From assembly GCA_011369445.1 (NCBI GenBank), contig DRQF01000203.1:1-40647 (forward strand): a DNA stretch of 40,647 bases. Direction: 5' to 3'. This stretch comes from Planctomycetota bacterium (lineage in GTDB: Bacteria; Planctomycetota; GCA-002687715; DRQF01). The position numbers and the translations under genes were made by a program. The number at the start of each line of letters is the position of its first letter. Positions within the stretch are counted from its first letter, which is position 1. The notes beneath the pieces were generated by a model, which searched no databases, had not been told where the DNA came from, and saw only the letters and a program-made list of their open reading frames with translations. This document shows positions 16,192 through 24,195 of this stretch, piece by piece.

Positions 16192-17502
16192 ATGGCCAAG
16201 CTGATCATCACCCAGGACGGACGGGACAAGATCTACGAAATCGTGGACGACGAGTTCACGATCGGCTCCGGTGGGGAGGCGGACCTCCAGTTACGCGACG
16301 ACGAGATCTCCGCTCTCCACGTAAAGGTGAGAAAGGTCCGGCAGGGGTTTCGCCTCATCGATCTCGAGTCGCGGACGGGCACGCAGGTGAACGGTCGCAC
16401 GGTCAACGACCACGTCCTTTCCAATGGGGACACGATTCAACTCGGCGCCACCAAGATCACCTACATCGGTCGGGGCCCCTCGAAGGCCGCCGCCCACGGA
16501 GGGTCTTCGAGACGCCCCAAGCGAGGACCGCAACTCGAGTCCGCCCGGTCCTACCGTAGGAATTCGGGCACCTCGAAGAAGACCAACACGCCGCTGTACG
16601 TGGGACTCATCATCGTCGGGGTCATCGTCGTCGTCTTTTTCATGCTCTCCTCCACCGATGTCGGTGGCGACGACAAAGCCATCGAGATCAAGAACGCGAC
16701 CGAGTTGTTGACCGACAAACGCGCGGAAGCGCTCCCCGAAGCCGAGAAGGTCTACTACAGGTATCTGCGCGACGGCGACCTCACCGAGATTCAGAAGCGA
16801 AAGCTCGAGAAGTTGAAGGAGATGATCGACCAGGTCAAGTACGTCGAACACCAGACCAAGGTCAACTCCGAGTCTCACTCACTCTGGGTCAAGATCCACA
16901 ACAAGCAGCTGCGAACGCCGAATGACATCGACGGAATCCGGAAGGTCTGCAAGGAGTTCCTGGATGCCTATCCGGACGCGGACAAGGCCCCCGAGGTTCG
17001 GGAGATCCTGGCCAATCTGGAAAAGTTGGGCGAGATGACGCCGGACCAACGGGAGTTGGCCCGAGTTCAACGACTCGTCGCCGCGGAAATCTCGGCGCCG
17101 AAAGTCAAGGTCCTCGACGCGAACCCGACCTTCGGTTGGAAAGCTTATCGAATCAGTTCCGCGAATCTCCGCAAGGCGATCCAGATCATCAATGACATGG
17201 ACCCGAAGGTGGCCGCCGCCTACGCGGAGGAGGTCGAGAAGCTGAAGCGGTCCGTCTATCTCAAGGCGCGCCAATGGCTGAAGCCGCGCAAGGACGAAGC
17301 GAAGATCTTCTTGCGAGAGGGAACGGTCGACAAGGCTCGGGCTCGCGAATTCACGAAGAAATGGATCGTCGATGTTCTGCCCGACAAGGTCCTTCGAGAC
17401 TATCTCGACTCGCCCGACCGATTCAATCTTCCGAAGAATCAGAACGCGGAGTTGGCGATCCAGAAACTCATTCGGGAGCTGATGAAATCCGCCCCCCGTT
17501 GA
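16192..17502 (+). CDS. FHA-domain single-pass membrane protein
   Basis: 436 residues from ATG 16192, with GGAAGG 4 nt upstream. Residues 1-95 are an FHA domain: EFTIGSGGEADLQL, ISALHVKV with Ser40 and His43, and RTGTQVNG. The phosphate-binding Arg that follows Gly in most FHA domains is Ser26 here, so phosphopeptide binding may be weak or lost. A basic linker (96-133) leads to a TM helix (about 134-153) and then ~280 extracytoplasmic residues rich in Lys, Glu and Asp with helical periodicity and no recognised domain. It sits between the FHA-CAP gene (76-nt gap) and lptF (21-nt gap), so it is probably cotranscribed with both. Exact role unknown. Confidence 0.8.
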   Translation: MAKLIITQDGRDKIYEIVDDEFTIGSGGEADLQLRDDEISALHVKVRKVRQGFRLIDLESRTGTQVNGRTVNDHVLSNGDTIQLGATKITYIGRGPSKAAAHGGSSRRPKRGPQLESARSYRRNSGTSKKTNTPLYVGLIIVGVIVVVFFMLSSTDVGGDDKAIEIKNATELLTDKRAEALPEAEKVYYRYLRDGDLTEIQKRKLEKLKEMIDQVKYVEHQTKVNSESHSLWVKIHNKQLRTPNDIDGIRKVCKEFLDAYPDADKAPEVREILANLEKLGEMTPDQRELARVQRLVAAEISAPKVKVLDANPTFGWKAYRISSANLRKAIQIINDMDPKVAAAYAEEVEKLKRSVYLKARQWLKPRKDEAKIFLREGTVDKARAREFTKKWIVDVLPDKVLRDYLDSPDRFNLPKNQNAELAIQKLIRELMKSAPR

Positions 17503-17523
17503 AGGAGTCGGCATAGAAAGCGG

Positions 17524-18600
17524 ATGCGCATCATCCACAAGTATCTCCTGACCGAGTTGACGGTGAATGCGTTTTTCACCTTCCTCGTGCTGACGGCCCT
17601 CGTGACGATGCTCCAGCTTTCCCTGGCCGCATTGAAAGCTTCCCTCTCCACTCTCCCCCTGGGGCCGCTGCTCACGGTCGTGGCCATGCTCACGATGAGC
17701 CAGTTGCACATCGTCCTGCCCATGACCGTTCTCGTCGCGTGCATCTGGACATATGGACGCAGTCAATCCGACGGCGAGATGACGGCCATGCGAGGAGCGG
17801 GCGTCCCTCTCGGGCAACTCGTGCAACCGGCCTTGCTCCTCGGAGCCGCGGTGATGTTCATCCTGACGGTCCTTCAGGACTCGCTCATTCCAGATGCCCA
17901 CTACAAGCAGCGCGAGATCACCCGCACGGCCCTCGTCCGCAGCGTGAACGATCTCATCAGCCTGGAGAATCACCAGGTGCAGGACAGCCGCTTCCGCTGC
18001 GAGTGGAAGGGAGTCGGACGTGACGAACGCGGATTCCTCATTCTGGAGGACTTTGTCCTCTCCGAGACTCCGAAAGACGACGAACCTCCGGTCTTCACCC
18101 GCGCGAGGAGGGCTCGCCCCCTCTACGATCCGTCCTCCGGCGAATTGACCATCACACTCGAAGGCCTGTCCCATGCGACGAATCTCTCCGCCCGAGAAAT
18201 GACAGTCCGTCTCGACCTCTCGTCGCTGACCGAAAAAGCTCCGACGCGCAGAGGGTCCGACAACCTCCATTACGACGAGCTCATGATCCGATCCCGCAGC
18301 GGCGAGCCCGATGCCCGGAAATTCGCCACGGAGTTGCACCGGAGAGGCTCCGCTGCCGCGTCGGCCCTGGCGTTCGCGCTGTTCGGGGCCCTTTTCGGTC
18401 TCGTGCTGAGATGGACGAATCGCGCACTCATCTTCACCGCCGGCTTCGTCATCGTCTTGCTTCTCAGCTTCGGACCGTCGATGGTGGGAACCAGTTTGGC
18501 CCGAAGAGGCATCGCCCCCCCGGAGTTGAGTCTCTGGGTGGGGAACGTCATCATCATCGCTCTTTCGCTTTTCCTCGCGCGTAGAGCAAGAATGAGCTGA
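17524..18600 (+). CDS. lptF: LptF/LptG (YjgP/YjgQ) family permease
   Basis: 358 residues with the family layout: two N-terminal TM helices, a third before ~115, an extracytoplasmic beta-jellyroll (about 130-260) and three TM helices at the end. Characteristic segments are IIHKYLLTELTVNAFFTF at the start and DGEMTAMRGAGVPLGQL (about 83-99), the cytoplasmic coupling region that contacts the LptB ATPase. The family forms the inner-membrane part of the LPS transporter LptB2FG. No lptB, lptC or lptA is nearby. It is followed by a second family member after 7 nt, as with lptF-lptG elsewhere. Assigning this copy as LptF is by gene order only. Confidence 0.85.
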   Translation: MRIIHKYLLTELTVNAFFTFLVLTALVTMLQLSLAALKASLSTLPLGPLLTVVAMLTMSQLHIVLPMTVLVACIWTYGRSQSDGEMTAMRGAGVPLGQLVQPALLLGAAVMFILTVLQDSLIPDAHYKQREITRTALVRSVNDLISLENHQVQDSRFRCEWKGVGRDERGFLILEDFVLSETPKDDEPPVFTRARRARPLYDPSSGELTITLEGLSHATNLSAREMTVRLDLSSLTEKAPTRRGSDNLHYDELMIRSRSGEPDARKFATELHRRGSAAASALAFALFGALFGLVLRWTNRALIFTAGFVIVLLLSFGPSMVGTSLARRGIAPPELSLWVGNVIIIALSLFLARRARMS

Positions 18601-18607
18601 CGCCCCC

Positions 18608-19657
18608 GTGAAGATCACCGATCGCTACACGCTGAAGGTTTTCCTCTTTAGTCTGGCCGCCTGCCTGATCTCCCTGGTCGGGCTGTATTTGGTGGTCCAC
18701 GGGTTCAGTCACGTCAAGTACCTCGAGGAGGCGAAGAACACCTTTGCCGCCGAAGGTCTCACCGTCTGGACGGGGCTGTGTCTCTACTACGCCGTACATC
18801 TGCCGGAGATCCTCACCATGCTGGGCCCTTACGCCCTGCTCATGGCGGGAATGTATTCGGTCCATTCGCTCCACCAATCCAATGAGTTGGTCCCCCTGGA
18901 AGCGGCAGGGGTGAGCCGCACGCGTATCCTCTTGCCGATCCTCCTCGCGACCTTCGTCATCACCTTTGGCCTCTCCGTGGTCAAGGAGGAAGTCGTACCG
19001 CGGCTGGCGAGAGACATGGTCAAGGCGTCACGCATGCTCCGGGGCAAGTCCGGCGACTTGGATCGCAAGCTTGGTCTGCTACGCGATGGCTCCGGAAACA
19101 TCATAGACGCAGCCAGTTGGGATCCGGATCGACTGCGATTGAACGAGGTGTATATCTGGCGATCGCACACGAGTCGTCCCCTCCACTTCAGTTTTCTGCA
19201 GTGGTCCGAGACCCCGGATGGCGGTGCGTTTCGCGGGCCCGCGGGTTTCGAGAAGGAAGGGTTCCGGCTGGACAAGGATACCGATCTGACTCCCTGGGAC
19301 CTCGAGACGGAGTCACGCTCTGCGGCCCGGCTATCGTTTCGGGAACTGCGCAGACTGCACCTGCGCTCCCCCGAAAAACGGCTCCTCGCGGTGCTCATGC
19401 ACGAGCATTTGACGTATCTATTGACGCCCCTGGTTTTGCTGTTGCTCGGTCTACCGATGGTTCTGCGTAATCGGCGTCAGTCGCCCTTCGTCGGTCTCGC
19501 CCTGGCCTTTGCGCTATCTCTCGCGTTCTTCTCACTCAGCCAGGTGATGATCCGACTCGGCGCCCAATCCGAAGCGCTCAGCCCGACGCTCGCGGCGTGG
19601 CTCCCCATCATTCTTTTCGGCTCGGCGGGTCTCCTTTTATTCGAGAGTCACCCGTGA
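18608..19657 (+). CDS. lptG: LptF/LptG family permease, second subunit
   Basis: 349 residues from a GTG start 7 nt after the lptF stop, without a clear ribosome binding site, which suggests translational coupling. The layout is as in the preceding gene: TM helices near 10-30, 60-85 and 100-120, a beta-jellyroll at about 130-255, and TM helices at about 265-285, 293-315 and 322-345. The coupling-helix region NELVPLEAAGVSRTRILLP (about 92-110) corresponds to the LptB contact site. With LptF and an ATPase it would extract lipopolysaccharide from the inner membrane. Its last 50 nt overlap the 3' end of comF on the other strand. Confidence 0.85.
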   Translation: MKITDRYTLKVFLFSLAACLISLVGLYLVVHGFSHVKYLEEAKNTFAAEGLTVWTGLCLYYAVHLPEILTMLGPYALLMAGMYSVHSLHQSNELVPLEAAGVSRTRILLPILLATFVITFGLSVVKEEVVPRLARDMVKASRMLRGKSGDLDRKLGLLRDGSGNIIDAASWDPDRLRLNEVYIWRSHTSRPLHFSFLQWSETPDGGAFRGPAGFEKEGFRLDKDTDLTPWDLETESRSAARLSFRELRRLHLRSPEKRLLAVLMHEHLTYLLTPLVLLLLGLPMVLRNRRQSPFVGLALAFALSLAFFSLSQVMIRLGAQSEALSPTLAAWLPIILFGSAGLLLFESHP

Positions 19658-20477
19658 GGTGGAAGCCCTGGGGATCCGCCGAACAGCCCGTGCGCGCTAC
19701 GACGGCCGCCGTCACCTCGAGAGCCCCGGCCCACAGCAAAGCCCGAGCCGACGCTCGGAGGGTGGCGGTCGTCGTGACGACGTCGTCGACAACCAAGACC
19801 CTTCGCCCCCAGACCCATCGAGGATCGGCATCAAACGTTCCCGGCCCGAGCTTGCGCCTGGCGTTCCTGTCTTTCCCCACCTGGCGCTCGCCCTCCCGGC
19901 GACGCCTCAACGCAGCGATGCGCAGAGGTTTTCCCAAGCCCTCTGCCAGCGGTCGGGAGAGGTCTTCCGCTTGATTGAAACCCCTTTCCCGTCTGCGCCG
20001 CCTCGACAGAGGGACGGGCACGATGACGTCGGCGGGACTTCGATACCAACCCTCGGCGTCGGCCAGGACTTGAGCGGCCAGCATGTCGCCCAAACCTCGG
20101 GCCACGACCCTGTCGCCCCGATACTTGAGGGCACGCACCAGTTCCCCCCACACATCTTCGTAGTCGCCCAATGCCGTGATCCGGCCGTAAGGGACACGCG
20201 AAGAGGCGCAGTTTCTGCACCGATCCCGGCCCGCCAGGGGATCGCGCTCCAAGGGGAGCGCGCAGACGCGGCACTGCCCGACTGCGGGAAACGGGCGGAG
20301 TGCCGCTGAGCAGTCACGGCACAATCCCGGCAACCCATCATCCGGAATGGGGGGGCCGCAACGTACACAAGACGAGGGGATGAGGATGCAGGCCAGTCCA
20401 TCCCCCCAGGATCTGAAGAGTTTTCCAACACCCACGACGACCTCCGCCGCCGGGAGAAACGGGTCGAGAATGCGCAC
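19608..20477 (-). CDS. comF: ComF family phosphoribosyltransferase-like protein
   Basis: 289 residues from a GTG directly after the preceding gene's TGA. The N-terminus has zinc-finger pairs CVRC (37-40), CRDC (53-56), CRVC (69-72) and CRNC (87-90). The ComF core follows: VRALKYRGDRV (115-125), IVPVPLSRRRRRERGFNQAE (152-171), and the PRPP-binding loop VLVVDDVVTTTATL (227-240). ComF is needed for DNA uptake in naturally competent bacteria, but homologues occur widely and may have another role. The C-terminus is ~30 residues longer than the minimum and runs convergently into the end of lptG. It is the last gene of the minus-strand block starting at 25622. Confidence 0.9.
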   Translation of the reverse strand: MRILDPFLPAAEVVVGVGKLFRSWGDGLACILIPSSCVRCGPPIPDDGLPGLCRDCSAALRPFPAVGQCRVCALPLERDPLAGRDRCRNCASSRVPYGRITALGDYEDVWGELVRALKYRGDRVVARGLGDMLAAQVLADAEGWYRSPADVIVPVPLSRRRRRERGFNQAEDLSRPLAEGLGKPLRIAALRRRREGERQVGKDRNARRKLGPGTFDADPRWVWGRRVLVVDDVVTTTATLRASARALLWAGALEVTAAVVARTGCSADPQGFHLTGDSRIKGDPPSRKE

Positions 20478-21050
20478 TCACCCCAGGCGCTGGGCGCGCC
20501 CCGAACGGGGCTTTCCCTGCGCCAAGGGGTGAGGAATCTTCAGGTGTGACCGAATCCGGGCCACGTAGCTCTCGATGGTGTCATCGTCCCGCTGGGGGAT
20601 CTCGAGCAACTTGCCGATCTCTCTCGTGAGAACCATGTTGTCCTCGAAGGGCCACTGGTAATCCGTCACGACCTCGAAAACCAGTCGTTTGAAGGCCCGC
20701 TTGCTCCAGAGCCGCGAGAGGTAGTTCAGGATGCCTCCGAGCACGGCCATGCCCGCTAGGAGTATGACCACCTGAACGGGAGTGCCGAATCGGTTCATGA
20801 ACCCGCCCTCTCGAGCCGCTGAACTTCCCACGAGGTTCACCACGATTGCGACCACGACGCACACGAACCCCATCACGACCTGGTTTCGTTTGAAGACGGA
20901 AGACTTCAAATCACGCAGCCCGCCGCGATAGATGCCAAAGGCCTCCTCCAGAATAAGACGTGGTTTCTTGTGGAGGGTGGCGCAGCAAATAAAAAACAGT
21001 CCGACCGTCGCAAGAGCGAGGCTGATGAAATCGTAGTCGATTCTCTCCAC
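20478..21050 (-). CDS. Small membrane protein of unknown function
   Basis: 190 residues. I chose the GTG at 21050 because a near-perfect GGAGGA lies 6 nt upstream; the ATG at 21083 and TTG at 21107 have none. TM helices are predicted at about 8-26, 60-80 and 95-115. Between the first two is a charged loop (KKPRLILEEAFG...), and the C-terminal ~70 residues are soluble with a regular charged helix (DNMVLTREIGKLLEIPQRDDDTIESYVARI split over two segments). I recognise no family. It follows the FtsX-type permease gene after 88 nt and abuts comF with no gap. Confidence 0.65.
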   Translation of the reverse strand: MERIDYDFISLALATVGLFFICCATLHKKPRLILEEAFGIYRGGLRDLKSSVFKRNQVVMGFVCVVVAIVVNLVGSSAAREGGFMNRFGTPVQVVILLAGMAVLGGILNYLSRLWSKRAFKRLVFEVVTDYQWPFEDNMVLTREIGKLLEIPQRDDDTIESYVARIRSHLKIPHPLAQGKPRSGRAQRLG

Positions 21051-21138
21051 CGCATTTCCTCCGACTGGCGTCCACTCCAGCATCCGCCAACGAGACGTCG
21101 GCGTCAACCGGCTCGACTTCTTCTCCCGCGAACCGCCC

Positions 21139-22308
21139 TCAATGTCGCCTCAGCGCCTCGGTCGGTGTCAACCGCGACGCCCGCCAGGCGGGAACGACCC
21201 CGCCCATGAGGGCGAGAAACAAAGCCGCGAGAAAGGAGGTCGCGAGCAACCCCGGACTCACATGGAATCCGAAGGCCACCTCCGTGAATGTCTGCATGTT
21301 CGTGGTCCCCGTTTGGATCCCGTCGAACGGGAGCACGGCCAGACTTCCCACGACTCCCCCGATGACTCCAATGAGAAACGACTCCACGAGGAAAGCGGCG
21401 AAGATCGCCGCTCTCGGGAAGCCCAAAGAGAGCAGGATGCCGATCTCGCGGGTCCGTGAGCCGATCGACGCGAGCATGGTCGTCGTCGCACCCAAGACCG
21501 CAGCCGTCCCCATGATCGCGCTAATGATGGCGGCCAGGACGAGCAAGGTTCCTCCGAGAGCATTCGTCTGACTGACGAAGTAGTCCCTTTCCGTCTTCGC
21601 TGTCGCGGGAGCACGCTTGTCGTTCTCCAACTCGCGGGCCACGGCCTCCACGTCCGTGCCGTCCCGGATTCTCGCAATGACTCTCTGGCGAAAACTGCGG
21701 TCGAGCGCTTCCGAAATCCGATCCACGTCTCCCCAGATCTCGGAGCCATAGGGGCCCGGGTGTCGAAAGACGCCCACGACGCGGAAGGGCGTGACATTGA
21801 TCATCAACGTATCCCCGACCTTGCAGTCCGCGATCCGTCGACTCACCTGTTCCCCCACGACCAATTCGTCGGCGCCGAAGACGAGATCTCGGCCTTCCAC
21901 CACAGACCAAAGGTCGCCCTGAATTCGGCGCGACGCTTCCTCGACGCCTCTCAGGGGAACGTTCGTCGTACCGCCGCCCACCCGCTCCAGATTGATGGCG
22001 AGATAGGTCTCCTCGGCGGCCATCGGAGCGCCGGTGGCGTCCCGCTGAATCTCGGGGCGCTCGAACTTCAAAATCCGCGCCTGATCCCGGCGAATCCCCG
22101 ACTCCCCTTCGCTGGTCGCACCAGGACGCAGATAGATGAGCACCTGATCCGATCCGGTATCCCGGTAGAGCGACTCGAATCCCTCGCGCAGGGCGAGGAT
22201 TGCCGCCAACACCCCCACTGTGCAAGCGATTCCGAACGCTGCGAAAAGGGAGCTTCGCCAGCGAACGACGACGCTCCTCACCGGGTAGCGCAGAGGCACG
22301 AGCTTCAT
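21139..22308 (-). CDS. MacB/FtsX-type ABC transporter permease (second copy)
   Basis: 389 residues. The architecture is that of the MacB-FtsX fold: one N-terminal TM helix (about 22-42), a large extracytoplasmic domain (45-260) with a MacB_PCD-like core (ADELVVGEQVSRRIADCKVGDTLMI, seen as two parts), and three C-terminal TM helices (about 268-290, 315-340 and 360-380). The last residues RASRLTPTEALRRH are the usual FtsX-family ending. It is encoded 37 nt after the first permease and shares little sequence with it, so the transporter is probably a heterodimer, as in LolCE-type systems. It probably moves lipid-like or peptide substrates by mechanotransmission across the periplasm rather than by channel transport. 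Confidence 0.85.
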   Translation of the reverse strand: MKLVPLRYPVRSVVVRWRSSLFAAFGIACTVGVLAAILALREGFESLYRDTGSDQVLIYLRPGATSEGESGIRRDQARILKFERPEIQRDATGAPMAAEETYLAINLERVGGGTTNVPLRGVEEASRRIQGDLWSVVEGRDLVFGADELVVGEQVSRRIADCKVGDTLMINVTPFRVVGVFRHPGPYGSEIWGDVDRISEALDRSFRQRVIARIRDGTDVEAVARELENDKRAPATAKTERDYFVSQTNALGGTLLVLAAIISAIMGTAAVLGATTTMLASIGSRTREIGILLSLGFPRAAIFAAFLVESFLIGVIGGVVGSLAVLPFDGIQTGTTNMQTFTEVAFGFHVSPGLLATSFLAALFLALMGGVVPAWRASRLTPTEALRRH

Positions 22309-22345
22309 GAGACACCCCCCGACCGAATCCCCAAGCCGACATCTC

Positions 22346-23515
22346 TCATATCTCGGCCCTCAAGGCCTCGGCCGCGTTGAGTCGCGAAGCCGTCACCGCC
22401 GGGGCCAAGCCGCCGGCCACGCCCACCGCCACGGCCACCGCAGCCGCAAGAAAAAGGGTCTCCGTGCGAATGGCGTAGGAAGGGATCGTCGTCCCAAAGA
22501 GTCTTCGAAAGGTCGTCACACTCGCCAGCGAGAGTCCCACGCCCACGGCACTCCCGCTCAGAGAGAGGGCCAACGACTCGCCCAAAAGGAGCATGCTGCA
22601 GACACCGTCTCGAAAACCCAGCGCCTTCAGAACACCCAACTCCTCGATGCGTTCCGACGAGGAGATCAGCATCGTATTCGCGAGCGTCATGAAGAGAGCG
22701 AAGAGAACGGCCGCGCCGATCCAGCCCAGAAAGGTCGGTAGACTCCCGAACATCGAGACGAATCCGGCTTGGAAGGCGGCCTCCGGCTGGGTCAGTGTGC
22801 GTTGAGGACCTCCTGCGAAGAGAGCGTCGATCCGCTCGCACAGTTCCGGAGCGGTCACATCATCATCGCGGCGGACGTAGAACACGCCCACGCCGTCGGG
22901 CCCCGACGCCAATCCCGCCTCGAGGGTCTCCTTCAGATAGTCGAAATGGAACCACATGCTGCTCTCATCGAGATTCGATTTCGTGGATCGATAGATCCCC
23001 CGCACGGTGAAATCCCAGGCCTCCCCCCCATTCTTGGGAAAGATGCTCCCAAGGAGAGGAATCGAATCTCCAACCTTCCAGCCGAAGCGGTCGGCAAGCA
23101 GCTCGCCGACAATGCAGCCACGGCGGTCGGACAGCCAACGGCTGCGGGATTCAGCGTCGAGAACGCACTCGGGAAACTGTTCGAGAAACAACTCAGGGTC
23201 CACGGCGAATTGGGCGAAGAAATTCGACGGTTCCCGGTAGACGCCGCCGAACCACTGGAGCCGCATAACGCTCTCCACCCCAGGGACTCCGGCGATCTTG
23301 GCCCGGTACGCTTCCGGCATGTTGACGAAGAGGCTGACCGCACTTTGCGTGACCACGCGCTTCGTAGACACCTGCTTCACGGCATCGTTCAAGCTGGTGA
23401 CGATGCTCGTGAGGAAAATCAGAAGAAAGATTCCCACGGTCGCTGCCGCACAGGTCAGAAGGCTCCGGACCGGGTGTCGAAACAGATTGCGACGAACGAG
23501 CAGGAAGAGACTCAC
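22346..23515 (-). CDS. MacB/FtsX-type ABC transporter permease (first copy)
   Basis: 389 residues from a GTG that overlaps the ATPase stop (GTGA). The N-terminus LLVRRNLFRHPVRSLLT leads into a TM helix (about 20-41), followed by a periplasmic domain with VGELLADRFGWKVGDSIPL (about 135-153). Three C-terminal TM helices carry the FtsX signature SSSERIEELGVLKALGFRD and a VTASRLNAAEALRAE ending. Length and topology are standard. Its coupling to the ATPase gene makes it the primary permease partner. The substrate is not evident from the sequence. Confidence 0.88.
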   Translation of the reverse strand: MSLFLLVRRNLFRHPVRSLLTCAAATVGIFLLIFLTSIVTSLNDAVKQVSTKRVVTQSAVSLFVNMPEAYRAKIAGVPGVESVMRLQWFGGVYREPSNFFAQFAVDPELFLEQFPECVLDAESRSRWLSDRRGCIVGELLADRFGWKVGDSIPLLGSIFPKNGGEAWDFTVRGIYRSTKSNLDESSMWFHFDYLKETLEAGLASGPDGVGVFYVRRDDDVTAPELCERIDALFAGGPQRTLTQPEAAFQAGFVSMFGSLPTFLGWIGAAVLFALFMTLANTMLISSSERIEELGVLKALGFRDGVCSMLLLGESLALSLSGSAVGVGLSLASVTTFRRLFGTTIPSYAIRTETLFLAAAVAVAVGVAGGLAPAVTASRLNAAEALRAEI

Positions 23516-24195
23516 GGGTGACTGGTCTCCGCAAGCCTTCCAGACTCGAGCCGGAATTCCCGATCGGCAAAAGCCGCGGCCTCGGGATCATGCGTGACCA
23601 TGACAATCGTCTTGCCGTGCTCCCCTGATAGCCTTTTCAGGATCTCGAGCACCTGGCGACCGCTTTTGACATCCAAATCCCCTGTCGGTTCATCCGCGAG
23701 GATTACATCCGGATCCGTGACGATGGCGCGGGCGATGGCGCAGCGCTGTTCTTGTCCCCCCGAGAGTTGGCGCGGCCTGTGATCGATGCGATCCGCGAGT
23801 CCCACGATATCGAGGGCATGCCGCGCATGCTCCCGGCGCTCCCGGCGTCCCAGCGGTTGAAGCAAAAGAGGCAACTCCACGTTCTCCAGCGCAGTCAGGA
23901 CGGGAATGAGATTGAAGGCCTGGAAAATGAACCCCACCGAGCGGGATCTCCAGTCGGCGAGAGAAGCCCCCTTCAAGCGCGTGATGTCGGTTCCTCCGAC
24001 GATGACGCTTCCTTCGTCCGGTCGATCGAGACCGCCCAAGAAATTCAGGATCGTCGACTTGCCCGACCCCGACGGTCCCGTGAGGGCGAGAAACTCGCCG
24101 GCGGCGACCTCCAGATCGACGCCATCCAAAACCTGTAGCGTCTCCCCGCCTCGCTGGTAGGCCTTGGTCAGATTCTTCGCGCTGATCGCACTCAC
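23512..24195 (-). CDS. MacB/LolD-type ABC transporter ATPase
   Basis: 227 residues, GTG start overlapping the fusion-protein stop (GTGA). Walker A is GPSGSGKS (40-47), the Q-loop is in [18 protein letters not shown], the signature is [14 protein letters not shown] (144-157), Walker B with the catalytic Glu is [12 protein letters not shown] (164-175), and the switch His is in MVTHDPEAA. The [17 protein letters not shown] stretch is typical of the MacB/LolD/FtsE branch. In the signature the usual Gln after LSGGQ is Glu. It powers the two FtsX-type permeases encoded next to it. Confident family call; the substrate is unknown. Confidence 0.92.
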   Translation of the reverse strand: MSAISAKNLTKAYQRGGETLQVLDGVDLEVAAGEFLALTGPSGSGKSTILNFLGGLDRPDEGSVIVGGTDITRLKGASLADWRSRSVGFIFQAFNLIPVLTALENVELPLLLQPLGRRERREHARHALDIVGLADRIDHRPRQLSGGQEQRCAIARAIVTDPDVILADEPTGDLDVKSGRQVLEILKRLSGEHGKTIVMVTHDPEAAAFADREFRLESGRLAETSHP

